DNA of 64,000 nucleotides from Coix lacryma-jobi var. lacryma-jobi (Eukaryota > Streptophyta > Magnoliopsida > Poales > Poaceae). Position numbers and translations under genes: made by a program. This document shows positions 8,887 through 20,483 of this stretch, one piece after another (the first letter of the stretch is position 1; each line of letters begins with the position of its first letter). The notes beneath the pieces were generated by a model. The model did not search any database. It saw only the letters and a program-made list of their open reading frames with translations, and was not told where the DNA came from. The stretch lies in contig CM019823.1 in the NCBI GenBank assembly GCA_009763385.1, positions 30,531,845 to 30,595,844 of the forward strand, in the 5' to 3' direction.

Positions 8887-11842
8887 ATGGCCGTGCCGGC
8901 GCCCGCGAAGGTGGCGCGCTTGCTCGCGGCCTCGGCGGCGGTGCTCGTGCTGCTGTGGTGTGTCCATTTCCGCGGTGGGCTCCCCTCGGGTCGCCCACTC
9001 AACAAGGGCCTCATCTTCAACGTAAGACTCTTTTCTCTGCTGGTTCTTCCCGTGGAGATAGGCAGGTAGCATTCGATCCCATGGCCGTATAAGTCCCCTG
9101 GTCCTTGGTTCGGGTTGAATCAGATTACCGTGAACCCACTCCCGCAAGGCGAACCGCGGGGATCGACCGCAACATGGCGGTTCATGGCTGCGTCGTTGCT
9201 TTTTTCTGTAACTTGCTAGGCCTGTGCTGTGCTGTGTAGTCACTGCTTGCTTGGGTCTAGTGGCCCTGGCCTATGAGGCAATCTAGAGTTGTAGTGTGCT
9301 CAAGTAGATTTCAGGTGTTTTGATTCTACGGAGTAGATGTTATGTTTCACACACCATTTTACCTAGCATTACTGTTACTGCTCGCCGGTTATTTGCTAGC
9401 CTAACCCGATGGAGAACATGTTTTAGTGTGGCATCCAAGTGAAATGCTAACTCTGTTTCGCTTGTTATCCTAACCTATATAATTTGATCAATTTAAATTT
9501 GCTTATATGTTTAAGGGTACTGATCTGTGTATTTTTAATCTGACCAATCCCATTCATTTGAGATCGTTTGTCAGACTACAATAGGAGTTTGTTGAGACTA
9601 GCAATCTGTATATATTTTCCTATAGCTTCAGAGTGTTCATCACCAACACAAATGTGATAGGCTGACATCTAATTTGTTGTTCTTATTCAGCCATAAGTCC
9701 TTGAATCGAAAAGTAATATCAGGGTACATTGCGATGAGAATTGGAGCGTAAGCTCTTCAAAGTTAAAACTCTACACTAAAAGAATCTCATCGACTATATG
9801 AGGCCTGAGGTGTATAAATGTATATGATTGGGATTTCCATCCGCAATCGCTAACTTCCTTAGGTATCTTTTTAACCAAAGTATGTTACCTACTATTATTG
9901 AAAGCAAATGACTTGTTTTACAACCAAACTGCTGGAGGCACCAGCTTGCAGTGAAGTCACAGAGCACATGAGCAAAATGCCAAAATATAACTGGAGCTAA
10001 AAAATGTACAAAGGGGGGAGCCAGCTAGTAATCATATTCTAAATAGAAGAGGCCATATATTAATTGGCAATTAATTTAGCTTCGCAAAATATATGTGCAT
10101 TACAGTTTAGATGAACTATGAGGGGGACATGAATCCCGATGTCCAGAGTGTTCCCTGACATCCTGTAGCAAGGGAAGCAATAGTTGAGGGCCGGTGCTGT
10201 AGCAGCAAGGCAATTAGGGCAGCAGTAAATTATTAGGGTGGGCTGGTTTACCTTCACAAAAACCCATACATGGGTCCAGCATTGTATTGGTCTGTTTTGT
10301 ACCTTTACTACAATGACGTGCAGGGGGCCATGCCCCCCCCCCCTTCCTGCGTCTCTTCGTTGTTTTGTACAGAGTCTCAGTCATGGAGTTTAATTATTTT
10401 TTTTCTATGTTGCCTCCTTACTGACACCCAAGATTACCCAAATCAGTTACTGCCAACTAAAGAAAAAACTAGATCATTTTCTTCTCATCAATAGGAAGCC
10501 AAGAAACCAAAAATCATTCATTGACATGGGGAATCGCTAGTTTTAATTTCAAAAAAAGGATCCTTAGATGTGTGTCATGGCTTGCCTTTTCACCATTATG
10601 AAGGATAAGGCTCTATTTAAACTGTCCTAATTCCTAATGTAATAAGCCAGGTCTGTGCAGGTGCATCCTGTGCTTATGCTAATAGGATTCATCATCCTAG
10701 GGAGCGAAGGTATAGTACAAGTCCTTTTTTATTTACACGATGATCTTTCCATCATGTGGCAGTATTAAACATTTATGACCAAGCTATTGCATTTGTCTAC
10801 AGCCATAATGGGCTACAAAATATGGCCATGGAGTCATGATGCAAACAAGATGGTTCACATGCTTCTTCATGCTGTTGCTCACTCTTCCTGGTTTCTGTTG
10901 GGATATATGCTGCCTTCAAGTTCCACAATGAAAGTGGAATTGACAATCTCTACAGCTTGCATTCATGGGTTGGACTTGGAACTATCTGCCTGTACGGTAT
11001 ACAGGTGATGCGCACAAACCCTTTTTATTTTGTAACATTGTGAGCTATGAGGGGTTTGGACTTGGAACTATCTGCCTGTACGGTATACAGGTGATGCGCA
11101 CAAACCCTTTTTATTTTGTAACATTGTGAGCTATGAGGATAAAAAAATCTTTTGACATGTGTAGCAATGCAAAAATGGTTGACATACTGCTTTATTCATG
11201 AAAATAGTGCTTTTCCACTATGTGCAACCCTTGCACTGCTGTAGTGCTATCTGAGTAATTGTCAGAATAAATTGTTCAAACTTTGCAATTGAAATATTAA
11301 ACGAGAATAAAATATATATACGGCCAGCCAAACTTTTAGCATGGCAATGTAGCCTGCAAACCAAACATCTATAAATTGAACTTTTCCTTTCCTTTCAGCA
11401 GAGCTAAGCATGCAATGCCCTGACCTCGTTCACATTGGGTGATGTAGCAATTGATTTTTTTCAAGACATTATTTTATATACAAGGACCAGTTCAGGATAA
11501 ACTTGAGCCTTAATGCATTGATTTCATATTTCAGTGGCTACTTGGCGTTACAACCTTCTTCTTCCCTGGTGCTTCACCAACAGTCCGGCGCAGAATGCTC
11601 CCATGGCACATTCGTGCTGGGCTTGTTGTCTATATACTGGCGCTACTTGCTGCAGAGCTGGGTTCCTGGAGAAGCTCACCTTCCTTCAGGCTGCGGGCCT
11701 CGGCAGGTACAGCTCGGAAGCTCTGCTGGTGAACTTCACAGCTCTTCTGATCCTACTGCTTGGCACTTCTGTTGTTCTGTATGTGACCGCTCCAATGCAC
11801 AACGAGCAGGCTCATGGGTATTCAGTAGTGCACAAGCCCTGA
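8887..11842 (+). pseudogene. Cytochrome b561 (ascorbate-dependent transmembrane ferrireductase type), frameshifted
   Basis: Cytochrome b561 proteins pass electrons from ascorbate across a membrane through two hemes. Four exons are visible with canonical GT-AG sites: 8887-9021, 10661-10709, 10803-11004 and 11535-11842. The first encodes an N-terminal membrane segment, and the VHPVLM, MVHMLLHA, SLHSW and PWHIRAG blocks supply the four expected heme histidines. Exon 3 has a length change not divisible by three at about 10877-10900, and exon 4 lacks one base at about 11661-11664 before the GFLEKLTF block. An 83-bp direct duplication copies the end of exon 3 with its splice donor. Intron 1 is 1.64 kb. 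The C-terminal part is otherwise well conserved, so decay is recent or the indels are sequence errors. Family assignment is strong; pseudogene status is likely. Confidence 0.8.
10970..11138 (+). repeat. 83-bp perfect tandem duplication across exon 3 / intron 3
   Basis: Bases 10970-11052 and 11056-11138 are identical by eye, with a 3-bp spacer. Each holds the last 35 bp of exon 3, the donor ACAG/GTGATG and the start of the intron. The duplicated donor lies at 11090/11091. Using it would add 86 bases and change the frame. Confidence 0.9.
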
Positions 11843-13578
11843 ATCGCTACTGATACAGCCTCATCTGTTCCAGACTTCCAGATTTGCAGTTGCTGTATCC
11901 TTGTACGAGTAAGAAACAAATCCAATCAAATTTTGTCTGGACGAATTATTGAGATTTAATAACTAGTTCAGTTTAGTGACGTGTAAATGTGCAACACTGT
12001 AAAATGCATTTCCTTCTTAACAATAGGAGGAATACAAAGATCTACAGTGACCTCTTTGGGCCTCTGCCTGTTTCATTCTTTCTACCGATCTGCAAGCCTA
12101 GCGAAGAGAAGTACACGGTGACCTGATTTGCTGAAGTTTGTCCTAATTCAGATACGAATCCATTACGGTGATTACAAACTGAAATCTTCCACTAGCACAC
12201 CCCAAACCAAATGAACCATGAGATTTTGCTACATGTGATGGGACAAAGGCTCATGACGAGATGTAGCTGAAAGGATGATCGTGTCCTCGAAGCGCCCGAC
12301 AAAGCGTACGGCGTCAATCTGGCCTTCAATCGGACAGAGGAACCCTAAATTTGCTTTTAAATTCCCCATTTTTTCATTCTATAAAAAGGGATTTGCTAAA
12401 ATTTAGGTGCCTGAATTTTAGCTTCTTTTTAGGCGACGGTTATTGCATATGTTTTTGTACTAAAATTTTATTGTAATTTTTGAAGACATAATCTGCAATT
12501 TGGATCCCAGAATAAGAAACTCGATAGACAAAACTGCATCCATGACAAAAATCTAATATATATTGGCACAAAGACAAAAACAATTTATAATTTTTTTTAT
12601 AGTAAGACAAGGACAAAAAAATATATATTACAACACAAATACAATTAATACATTATAGATAAATCACAAGAGAACAAATATAATGTGGTTGTGTCACACA
12701 GCCAGCACGTCACCTGATGCAAGTTAAAATTTTAGGCACCTGATGTTTAGGAAAAGTGCTATAAAAACATGATAAGTGATCAATTATTATTTAAATTACT
12801 CATAGGCCACATTTGCTATTATAAAAATAAACTAAAATAAGCTCAAAATTTACAAACTACAAATATAAGCTCTTATGAAAATAAATTAATACCCATAAGA
12901 TATGTTATATGTATGTTTCTAACTGCACGCTACTTCTAACACAGTTAAATTAAAGTAATAGTAAATGTTATGGTCTACCACGTAGACCAAATAACATGCA
13001 CATATTCGGATAAGTATTTACTTTTACACTTCTATCAAATGTGAAAAAGCTTTATTTGATGGACCACGTACAAGCAACACTACTAACAATTCATTTTAAA
13101 TCATACTAATAAATTTTGTATGTTGTTACTTTAGGTGAGTTTATACATTTTGATGCATTATGCCATATGTAATTTAATTTTAAACATTCTATGTTTGTAA
13201 AGCAATACTCCTACACACGTGATTCTTCAGTATAGTAAATTCAACATCAAGAGTGTCGTGGTATGGGCTAAAATGACTATTTATGTCACTGTAGTAGTAA
13301 CTAATAGTGTAGCCTAGGACTTATAATCTATTTTTTTTTTTAATAAATATACAAAGAGAGATATAAATATGTAATGAGCACTGAAGTTCCAACTTAACCC
13401 AAATATACAACAACTAATAAGATGAAAAGTTGAAAATCAACATATAAATTCATCATGTCGCATAAAATTGATGCGACAAAGCTGATATAGCTTATACTTA
13501 GCTTTCAACCATACAAAGAGGTGTAATACAAAGGATGATAAAATGTACTCGTAATATTACTAACGGGATATTCTCAGT
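11843..13578. other. 3' flank and AT-rich intergenic DNA
   Basis: 3' flank of the cytochrome b561-type gene followed by AT-rich intergenic sequence containing an inverted-repeat element (12395-12755). No gene recognised. Confidence 0.5.
12395..12755. mobile_element. Inverted-repeat (MITE-like) element, family unknown
   Basis: CTAAAATTTAGGTGCCTGA at the left pairs with CTAAACATCAGGTGCCTAA read in reverse from the right end. The ~360-bp interior is AT-rich and non-coding. No target duplication could be fixed, so the ends are approximate. Confidence 0.45.
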
Positions 13579-14011
13579 TGTCGATAAAATATGGTCGATA
13601 GTCCACCTAGGGGTATGCCCAAGGTGGTAGATTAGAGGGAAGGTGCGTAAGACGACGACCCAGACGTTGACGCAAAGCAAAAGTAGATGAACACAGAGGT
13701 TTATCCAGGTTCGGGCCGCTAGGTTAGCGTAATACCCTACGTCCTGCGTCAAGTTGTATTGATTGGATGTGGCTTGTGGCTTATGACCTATGATCTTCTC
13801 TGACTTGTCCTCTCGGAGGACCCCTACCCCTCCTTATATATTCCGAAGAGACAGAGTTACATGGTAAATATTTGAGTTGGTACTGTATCTAGATTACAAC
13901 TGTCGTACGGTGCATGCCGTGCGCCGTACGCCTTCATCCCGTGGGCCGGACGACCTCCAGTGGTGAGGCCCATGTACCATCGTGTGGTACCCTGGGGTCC
14001 ATATCCCCACA
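13579..14011 (-). repeat. Left (3') LTR of the non-autonomous element
   Basis: 433 bp with TG...CA ends. The segment 13579-13796 is nearly identical to 16082-16299. It contains a CTTATATATT TATA-like box near 13833. Confidence 0.8.
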
Positions 14012-14240
14012 GCTAGTCCCCGAGCCTGACAGCAGGTGACTCGGTCACGTGGTGCAAGGATCTTGAAAATAATCAGACTTATATACATGCGCGAACGAGC
14101 GCCATGTATACACGGTAGTCCCCAAGGCTGCTAGAAGATGAAGAATAAATTTTGTAGCAGGCTTATAAAAAAGGTAAACCACTATGATGAAAGCAGCATG
14201 CCGTCCAAGCAGGTTGTCGTCTGACGAGACTAAGCATCGA

Positions 14241-14757
14241 GCAGTCCCCAGGTTAGATGGTGACCCCTCGGTGTAGCCGTCGATGAACGTCGAGGAGTCT
14301 GGCTAGCTGGTCGGCGATGAAGTCTGAGCGCTAGGCGGTGAGCACCGAGCGATCCAACCAGCGCTCTGACGATGTTGGCGTGAAGAACCCGAGCACCGAG
14401 GAGTCCCCAGGTCAACTGATGAGCTCTCGTGTAGCCGTCGATGAGCGTCGAAGAGTACGACCAGCTGGTCGACGACGAAGTCCGAGCGCCAGGCGGTGAG
14501 CACCGAGCGAAGCGACCAGCTGGTTGATGACGAAGGCCGAGCGCCAGGTGGTGAGCTGCGAGCAAAGCGACCAAGTGGTCGACGAACCCGAGCACCGAGG
14601 AGTCCCCAGCTCAGCTGGTGAGCTCTCGGTGTAGTCGTCAATGAGCGTCAAAGAGTACGACCAGCTGGTCGGCGATGAAGTCCGAGCGCCAGGCGGGGAG
14701 CACCGAGCGAAGCGACCAGCTGGTCGATGACGAAGTCCGAGCGCCAGTTGGTCCCAA
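14241..14757. repeat. Three diverged tandem units, 160-200 bp, in the non-autonomous element
   Basis: Units start near 14241, 14401 and 14600. Each opens with AGTCCCCAG and carries GTAG(C/T)CGTCGATGA, GACCAGCTGGTCG and GTCCGAGCGCCAGGCGG blocks. The opening resembles the CTAGTCCCCGAG beside the LTR, so the array may have grown from the polypurine-tract region. Confidence 0.7.
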
Positions 14758-15303
14758 GCAATGATCTTCTCGTCCATCATAACTGGTCCAGTCCCCGAGC
14801 GTAAAGAATTAGCTCGCAGACCGAACATGGTTCCTGTAAAATAAACATGGAGAATGGTAGTACATGGCGTACAAATAAAATATAGAGAAAACATCAGCGA
14901 TAAAGAAACAACATGTGCCGCTCAGCGGTCAGTCAGCTGGTATGGACGCTCAACATTAAATAAAATTCCCCCGAGCAGTTTGTTTGTAACTGAGTCGCCA
15001 GCCCCGGCTAGCCGATAACTCCGGAGCGTGAGGCGCGGAGCCCAGGCACGCGTAAGAGGACCAGCGTCACCGAGGAGCCGCTGCCGACCACCCGTAACGC
15101 AGAGCGCGGAGCTGCATTCACGTGTAGGGAGGAGTCGGAGACATGACCGTCTCTGAAAAGCACGAGTGTAAACGTGGCTGCTCGGGAAAACGCATATGTC
15201 ATCCTCAGGATGGTATATATGGTGAGAAATAACGAAGAGTCGTCATGATGATATCTAGAGATATATGACGATCGAATGAATATTTAATTGATGTGAGAGA
15301 ATA

Positions 15304-16081
15304 CTACTTAGCTTGATTGTCGTCCGAACGGAGCAGAAGACGAGAGGCGTCGAGGACGACGATGAGTCGACAACGAGCGGTCGACGAGGATGGGGGTGAG
15401 ACGATGATGATGACGTGATGGCTCGTTGGCTCGTTGGTGGCTCGTCGGTGGCTCGACGTTGGCTCGTCGATGGCTCGTCGGTGGCTCGATGTTGGCTCGT
15501 CGATGGCTCGTCGGTGGCTCGACGATGGCTCGCTTTTGGCTCGTAGGCTCATGGGTGTCTCGTTGGCTCGTCGATGGCTCGTCTTTGGCTCGACGACGAC
15601 GTGATGGCTCGCTTCTGGCTCGTAGATGATCAGAACGAGCATAGGGCATGGGTCGTCGAGCAACTTCTTGTAATCCTCTCGTCGTAGTTGATCAGCCGAG
15701 CCAACGATGTCTTCTTGTCGACGGTGATGGAGTTGCCTAGCCATCGATCTGTTGTGACCCGATCGATGGATTCGATCAGATCGGTATTGTCGACACGCCG
15801 CCCCCGATAGCGGGGAAGCGTGGTCGGAGCGCCGGGGAAGATGACATCGAAGAGATGTCGAGACTGGTCTCGCCGACGCTGAAGTGGTGGAAGCAGATCT
15901 GTTTGGCACAGGGAAAGCCTGCACCGCCTCCACGGCCCTGGCGGCGCTGTCGATGTCGGTGGTCGAGGAGAACGTCCTGACGACGAACGTGAAGCCTCCG
16001 GAAGGGTGTCGTGGTAACGAGGAAGGAAACCATCCGAGTCGTCATGGCGTCCGTACGCACATGCCCCACGGTGGGCGCCAC
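15304..16081 (-). pseudogene. Degenerate gag-like leader frame with GGCTCG repeats
   Basis: On the minus strand from the primer-binding site, overlapping frames encode Arg/Ser/His-rich sequence and one block (IESIDRVTTDRWLGNS) that looks protein-like. Its C-terminal half is made of a short GGCTCGTCG-type repeat (15421-15640) that translates as SHRRA-like units. No gag domain can be named. Position makes it a remnant of gag, by inference only. Confidence 0.35.
15421..15640. repeat. GGCTCGTCGATGGCTCG minisatellite
   Basis: About 220 bp of irregular 9- and 18-bp repeats built from GGCTCGTCG, GTGGCTCG and GATGGCTCG. Probably expanded by slippage inside the element. Confidence 0.85.
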
Positions 16082-16301
16082 TGTCGACAAATATGGTCAA
16101 TAGTCCACCTAGGGGTATGCCCAAGGTGGTATATTAGAGGGGAAGGTGCTCAAGACGACGACCCAGACGTTGACGCAAGGCAAAAGTAGATGAACATAGA
16201 GGTTTATCCAGGTTCGGGCCGCTAGGTTAGCGTAATACCCTACGTCCTGCGTCAAGTTATATTGATTGGATGTGGCTTGTGGCTTATGACCTATGATCTG
16301 C

Positions 16302-18158
16302 TGAAAGGTCCAAATTGGCTAGAGGGAGGGTGAATAGCCTAATTAAAAATCTACAAAATTACTTAGGCAAACACTATTAGTATAAACATGGCGAAGCTTA
16401 TTGCGCTAGCCTATAGTGTGTTGCAAGCCACCTATCCAATGATTCTACCTAATATTTCTATGTCACACAATCAACTAGAGCTAATAATCAAAAGCGGAAT
16501 AGAACAATTTAGCTCTAGCACAAATATGATATACAAAGAATGTATATGAAACAAGTGTGTGCACAAGATATACTAAGCAAACTAATCACAACTAACTAAA
16601 CAGATATATGACAAAAGAAGAAAGCCTACGCAAATGAAATAGCTCAAGGTAAGTACATAAAGTAAATGAGCTAGATAGAGATGGTTTCACCGAGCCTTTG
16701 GGATCGCCTAGTAGAAAGCCAATCACCGGTAAAATCCACTTGTGAAGCCAATCACCGAGAAGAATTCACAATCACAATACACACGGGACACCAAGATTTA
16801 TCCCGAGGTTCACGTGCTTGCCGGCACGCTACTCCCTGTTGTGTCTACCAACACTAGGTGACCCGGTGGCTAATCGGCCCAAAGCCAAGCTCACAAAGAG
16901 CGCCACAAGAATCTACCACTAGTGAGGTAGCTCAATGACACGAGCAATCCACTAAGGATGCCTCTTGCCGCTCCGGCGAGGTGAGGCTCCAAAACCTCTC
17001 ACAAACACGAACGATGGTGGCCAAGAACAATCACCAATCTTGCCAACGACCACCCAACACCCTCCAAGCCGTCTAGGCACCGGCAAATGCCAAGAGTAAC
17101 AAGAAAACTCAATGCCGATGCGAAGAACTAGTGCCACTAGATTGAACTCTTTCAAATCACGCACTAGATCACTCAATCTCACTTGGTTTGATCAAATCAA
17201 CTTGGGAGATGAGTTGGGAGGCTTGCCAAAGCTCACTAGTATGCTTAGAAATCAAAATGTGCAAGAGAGAAACCTAGCAAGCCGGCCAAGCCCCTTAAAT
17301 AGGCCACACAAGTCGGCCTAGCCGTTGGGCTGGAAACGTGAGCATTGGACGCGCCGGTGTCGGGGCCATCGGACGCTACCCCAGCGTCCGATGCTCCGAT
17401 GAGCACCACGTGTCCCCTGTTATGAATTCAGCCCGTTAGATCCCAACGGTCATATTCCTTCGCGCCATGGTTAAAGTGGCATCGGACGCGCCGATGCCAC
17501 TCACTCTTTTCAGCTTGTTTTGGCGCTTCATCGGACGCTCCGGAATGATAGCACCGGACGCTCAACCCCTGCGTCCGATGACACACAACAAAGGTTCCAG
17601 AATGCTCCAAAACACATCGGACGCATCCGATGGATTGGCATCGGACGTAGCCCAACGTCTGATGCTCCCTGGAAAGCACGCTCGCACCACGTCATAACCA
17701 TCGGACTCTGCAACAGTGTTTTGCCAGCGTCCGTTGCCAGCGTCCGATGCTCCCTCAACAAATGTCAGTGGTTAGGGTTTGCCACCGGACGCTCGGCCCA
17801 GCGTCCGATGCTGCCGCCAGCAGCGTCCCATGCCCCTAACACAACACCTTTCAATTTCTAACTTCTACCCTTGCTTCCATGTGCCAACACCAAAGTGTTT
17901 CATCACTTGTGTACGTGTGTTAGCATTTTGCAAAGCTTTTATCAAGGGTTTTGTTAGTCACTCACTAGGTCTATAGCATCGATAAGTTAGGGAACACATA
18001 GTGGCACTTGAACACTGCATAAGCCGTGAATAATCTCCTCTTAATAGTACGGCTATGTATCCTAAATGTGATCACACTCGCTAAGTGTCTTGATCACTAA
18101 AACAAAGAGCCCTATAGGTTATACCTTTGCCTTCGGGCTTCTTTGCTCCATCTCTTAT
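16302..18158 (-). mobile_element. SIRE/Maximus-like Copia LTR segment, reversed and split by a Gypsy insertion
   Basis: Begins TGAAAGGTCC, matching in type the reversed end of the LTR at 53562-55119 (TGAAAGGATC), and follows a cut LTR of another element. On the minus strand it carries CTCTTGGCATTTGCCGGTGCCTAGACGGCTTGG-type sequence similar to the other LTR, and a CATCGGACG/CGTCCGATG array at 17340-17830. No coding domain is present. The sequence continues past the Gypsy element at 33081, but its far end could not be placed. It may be a solo LTR or a truncated element. Confidence 0.6.
17340..17830. repeat. CATCGGACG / CGTCCGATG motif array
   Basis: Many inverted copies of CATCGGACG and CGTCCGATG (some as ACCGGACG) at irregular 10-60 bp spacing. 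The same motif recurs at 54000-54345 and 61265-61530. Confidence 0.85.
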
Positions 18159-19334
18159 TGTCGGTGTTTCGACCCCGGGGGTATGACACCAACTAGTAAT
18201 ATGATCGCGTGCTCTCTTTCTAGATGGTGATGCAAGATGACACAAGGATTTATCCTGGTTCGGGCAAAGAAGGCCCTACGTCCAGCGGGGGAGGAGGTTC
18301 TTGTATTACTTGCACCTGAGTGCTTGTACAGGGGCAATACAAGCTCAATGAGCGTGGGCGAGAGTCTGGACTCGTGTGTGTGTACTGTCTAGGCTTGTCT
18401 AGACGTGTGCGTGAAGGGCCCTGGTGTCCTCTTTTATAGACCAAGAGGAGGCCAGGGTTACACAGGAGCGGCATGTACAACGCCCAATACGGCGAAGGGT
18501 AGGAAGTCTGTCTTGTCGGGGTCACTGGAGCCGGCGTGGGTGTTGCTGTTGAGGCGTCCTTGAAGCGTGGCCTCCATTCTGGGCGCGGACGTGGAGGCGT
18601 GGCGACGTGGAGGCCGTGCAGCGCCCATTCCGGCGCGTACAGGACGTGTCAGGGTCCCTCCGGGTCTTGGGGCACCTGTCCTCCAATATCACGAAAGCAG
18701 TCAGGGCTCGAGGGCACAGGGCCGACCTCGAGGCGGCCCCTTCGGGGGGGGGGGGGGGGCTCGAGCCCCCGCGGGTATGGGCAAGTCCCGGAAAACCCGG
18801 CTGTGCAGCGGGAATCCAGGTCTCGAGATGTGGCTCGAGTGTGCTACAGTGCGGGGCATGGCGTAACAGTGCTGTACGTGTGCCTTTTTGCCCATGCTTG
18901 CGGTGAAAAAGGAGGCTTGACCTTGGCCTCCGTTCACTGTGGCACACGTTGTGTACCAGAGGATGTGACCGGAGTAGGTGGACGCATTAATTGCGCAGTA
19001 TGGGGCCGGTATCCAATGTCTGGTGCTGCTCGAGGGGGGTACGATGTGTCTCGAGGGATAGGTTACCGCGTTAGAGAGGCTCGAGGTCCCCACGTTGGGT
19101 CTCGAGGAGCGGTGTACGACTGTAGTGGGCTCGAGGCCTATGTGCCGGGGCTCGAGAGGCAGGCTACCATGAGGCGGTCGGTAAGGCTTCGGCGGGCTCG
19201 GGCTTCTCGGCGGCGGGCCGGCGTTGTAGGCCTCGAGGGGTTGGACTAGTTAGGTCTCTTATTAATTGGTGCTCTAGGTTTAACATATTTGTTTTGTGTT
19301 GATTGGGGGTGCCCCTTTTTGTGGTCCCCCGACA
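18159..19334 (-). repeat. Left (3') LTR of the Tat Gypsy
   Basis: 1,176 bp from TGTCGGTGTTTCG to CCCCGACA. Nearly identical to 31890-33075. It contains a TTTTATAGACC TATA-like box and a long G run near 18750. A long open frame across it has no recognisable protein. Confidence 0.93.
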
Positions 19335-19350
19335 GTAGCCCCCGAGCCCT
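19335..19350 (-). other. Polypurine tract of the Tat Gypsy
   Basis: On the minus strand the bases just before the 3' LTR read GGGCTCGGGGGCTAC, the usual purine-rich second-strand primer site in this clade. Confidence 0.7.
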
Positions 19351-20344
19351 TGTTCGAGTGCTAGCACTCGAGCAGGGCTCCCTACCGGGATCTCGAGGTT
19401 AGCTAACTGGTTCTCGGGTTGGTTTTTGTTTTGATTCCGTGGGTGTCGTGCGAGCGACACCCGCGGGTGTAGTCCCCGAGGCCACGGGGGAGTGGTTAGA
19501 CTCCCTTGTGGGCTTTTTCACGAGTGTGAGTGTTAGTTACGTTTTTTAGGTTCGGGAGTGTCGAGCCCCCGAGTTCTTCGACCCTCTTTCGTCGAGGGGT
19601 GCCAAGCTGAACCGACCGGCCGGCTCTTCGAGCTGTCCGCACGCCAGTTGCCCTGGCTTGTCATCCCGCGAGTCCTTTCGATCGGATGTGAGGGGGGATG
19701 CCTCGTACTACCACGAGCGGGCGAGTATCGAGGTTCCCGGTGAGCTGGTAACGGGGGGATCCAAGTGAGACCTCGTGCCCGTTCGATAGGATCGACTGAA
19801 GCCCGGAGGCGATCTCATAAAGCATGGGCGCTCGGTCTGCAGGAATGCCGGGTCCATTCGATAGGACCTGGTGGCTCGATGCCTCCCTCCGAGGGATCTC
19901 ACTGCATGTCGTGCGCCCTGCCTTGGATACACGTGAGGGGCCTCGAGGGCTTGGCCCTCGAGCGATGCTGCGGGTGGCGCCCCTTGGTGTCCTGACTCGG
20001 GTGCTCGAAGCCGGCTGTCGAACCCTCTTCGGGGGCCAGCCTTCGCTGCCTCGAGACTTGGAAGGGCCGGGGCCCATTTTTTACCTTCTTGAAGACCTCC
20101 GTCATTTGGAATCCTTCTGCCCGTTGGGCGCGCCTTTTTAGGCGGAACCGTCAGGGGTGGAGATCGTTGCGCCAGGGCGACGGATAGGAAGTCGGAGCGG
20201 CGGTCGTGGTGGGCCCCGTAGTGCAGCGAATGGGGAATTGCCGCGTGTACCTGTCAACCGGCTCGAGACGTGTTTAGGTGGGCGCATTAAATGTATGCGG
20301 TTACCTTTCTCTGTCGTGGGAGATCCCGCCCGTTGGTGTTTTCT

Positions 20345-20354
20345 CTTATAAATA
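20345..20354 (+). promoter_or_regulatory. TATA box for the antisense gene of the Gypsy
   Basis: CTTATAAATATCG lies about 135 bp upstream of the first start-like ATG (20484), with a C-rich leader between. It is on the plus strand, opposite to gag-pol. Confidence 0.6.
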
Positions 20355-20483
20355 TCGTGTGAGGGGTGAGAGACCTTTACTTTGCCTTTGCCTTCACAGC
20401 CGCCGCAGCTCCCGCACGCCTTCTCCCCAAGCTAGCGATTGTAACCTTCCCGGCCGCCCGTCCGCCGACCAGATCCGGCCGCC

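Larger units (their letters stand above)
13579..16299 (-). mobile_element. Non-autonomous Gypsy-type LTR element, right LTR truncated
   Basis: The left LTR runs TGTCGA...CCCCACA (13579-14011). A matching copy begins at 16082 and is cut at about 16299 after 218 bp. Directly left of the right LTR, the minus strand reads TGGCGCCCACCGTGGGGC, a primer-binding site. Right of the left LTR is a GGGGACTAGC-type purine tract on the minus strand, so the element points left. The 2.07-kb interior has no protease, reverse transcriptase or integrase, only tandem repeats and a degenerate low-complexity reading frame. It would depend on a partner element. Confidence 0.8.

Noticed and set aside
18536..19249. 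237-codon frame in the Gypsy LTR, repeated at 32274-32990 in the other LTR
   Set aside because: Presence in both copies only reflects that LTRs are duplicates. There is no domain, and the GC-rich LTR lacks stops by composition.
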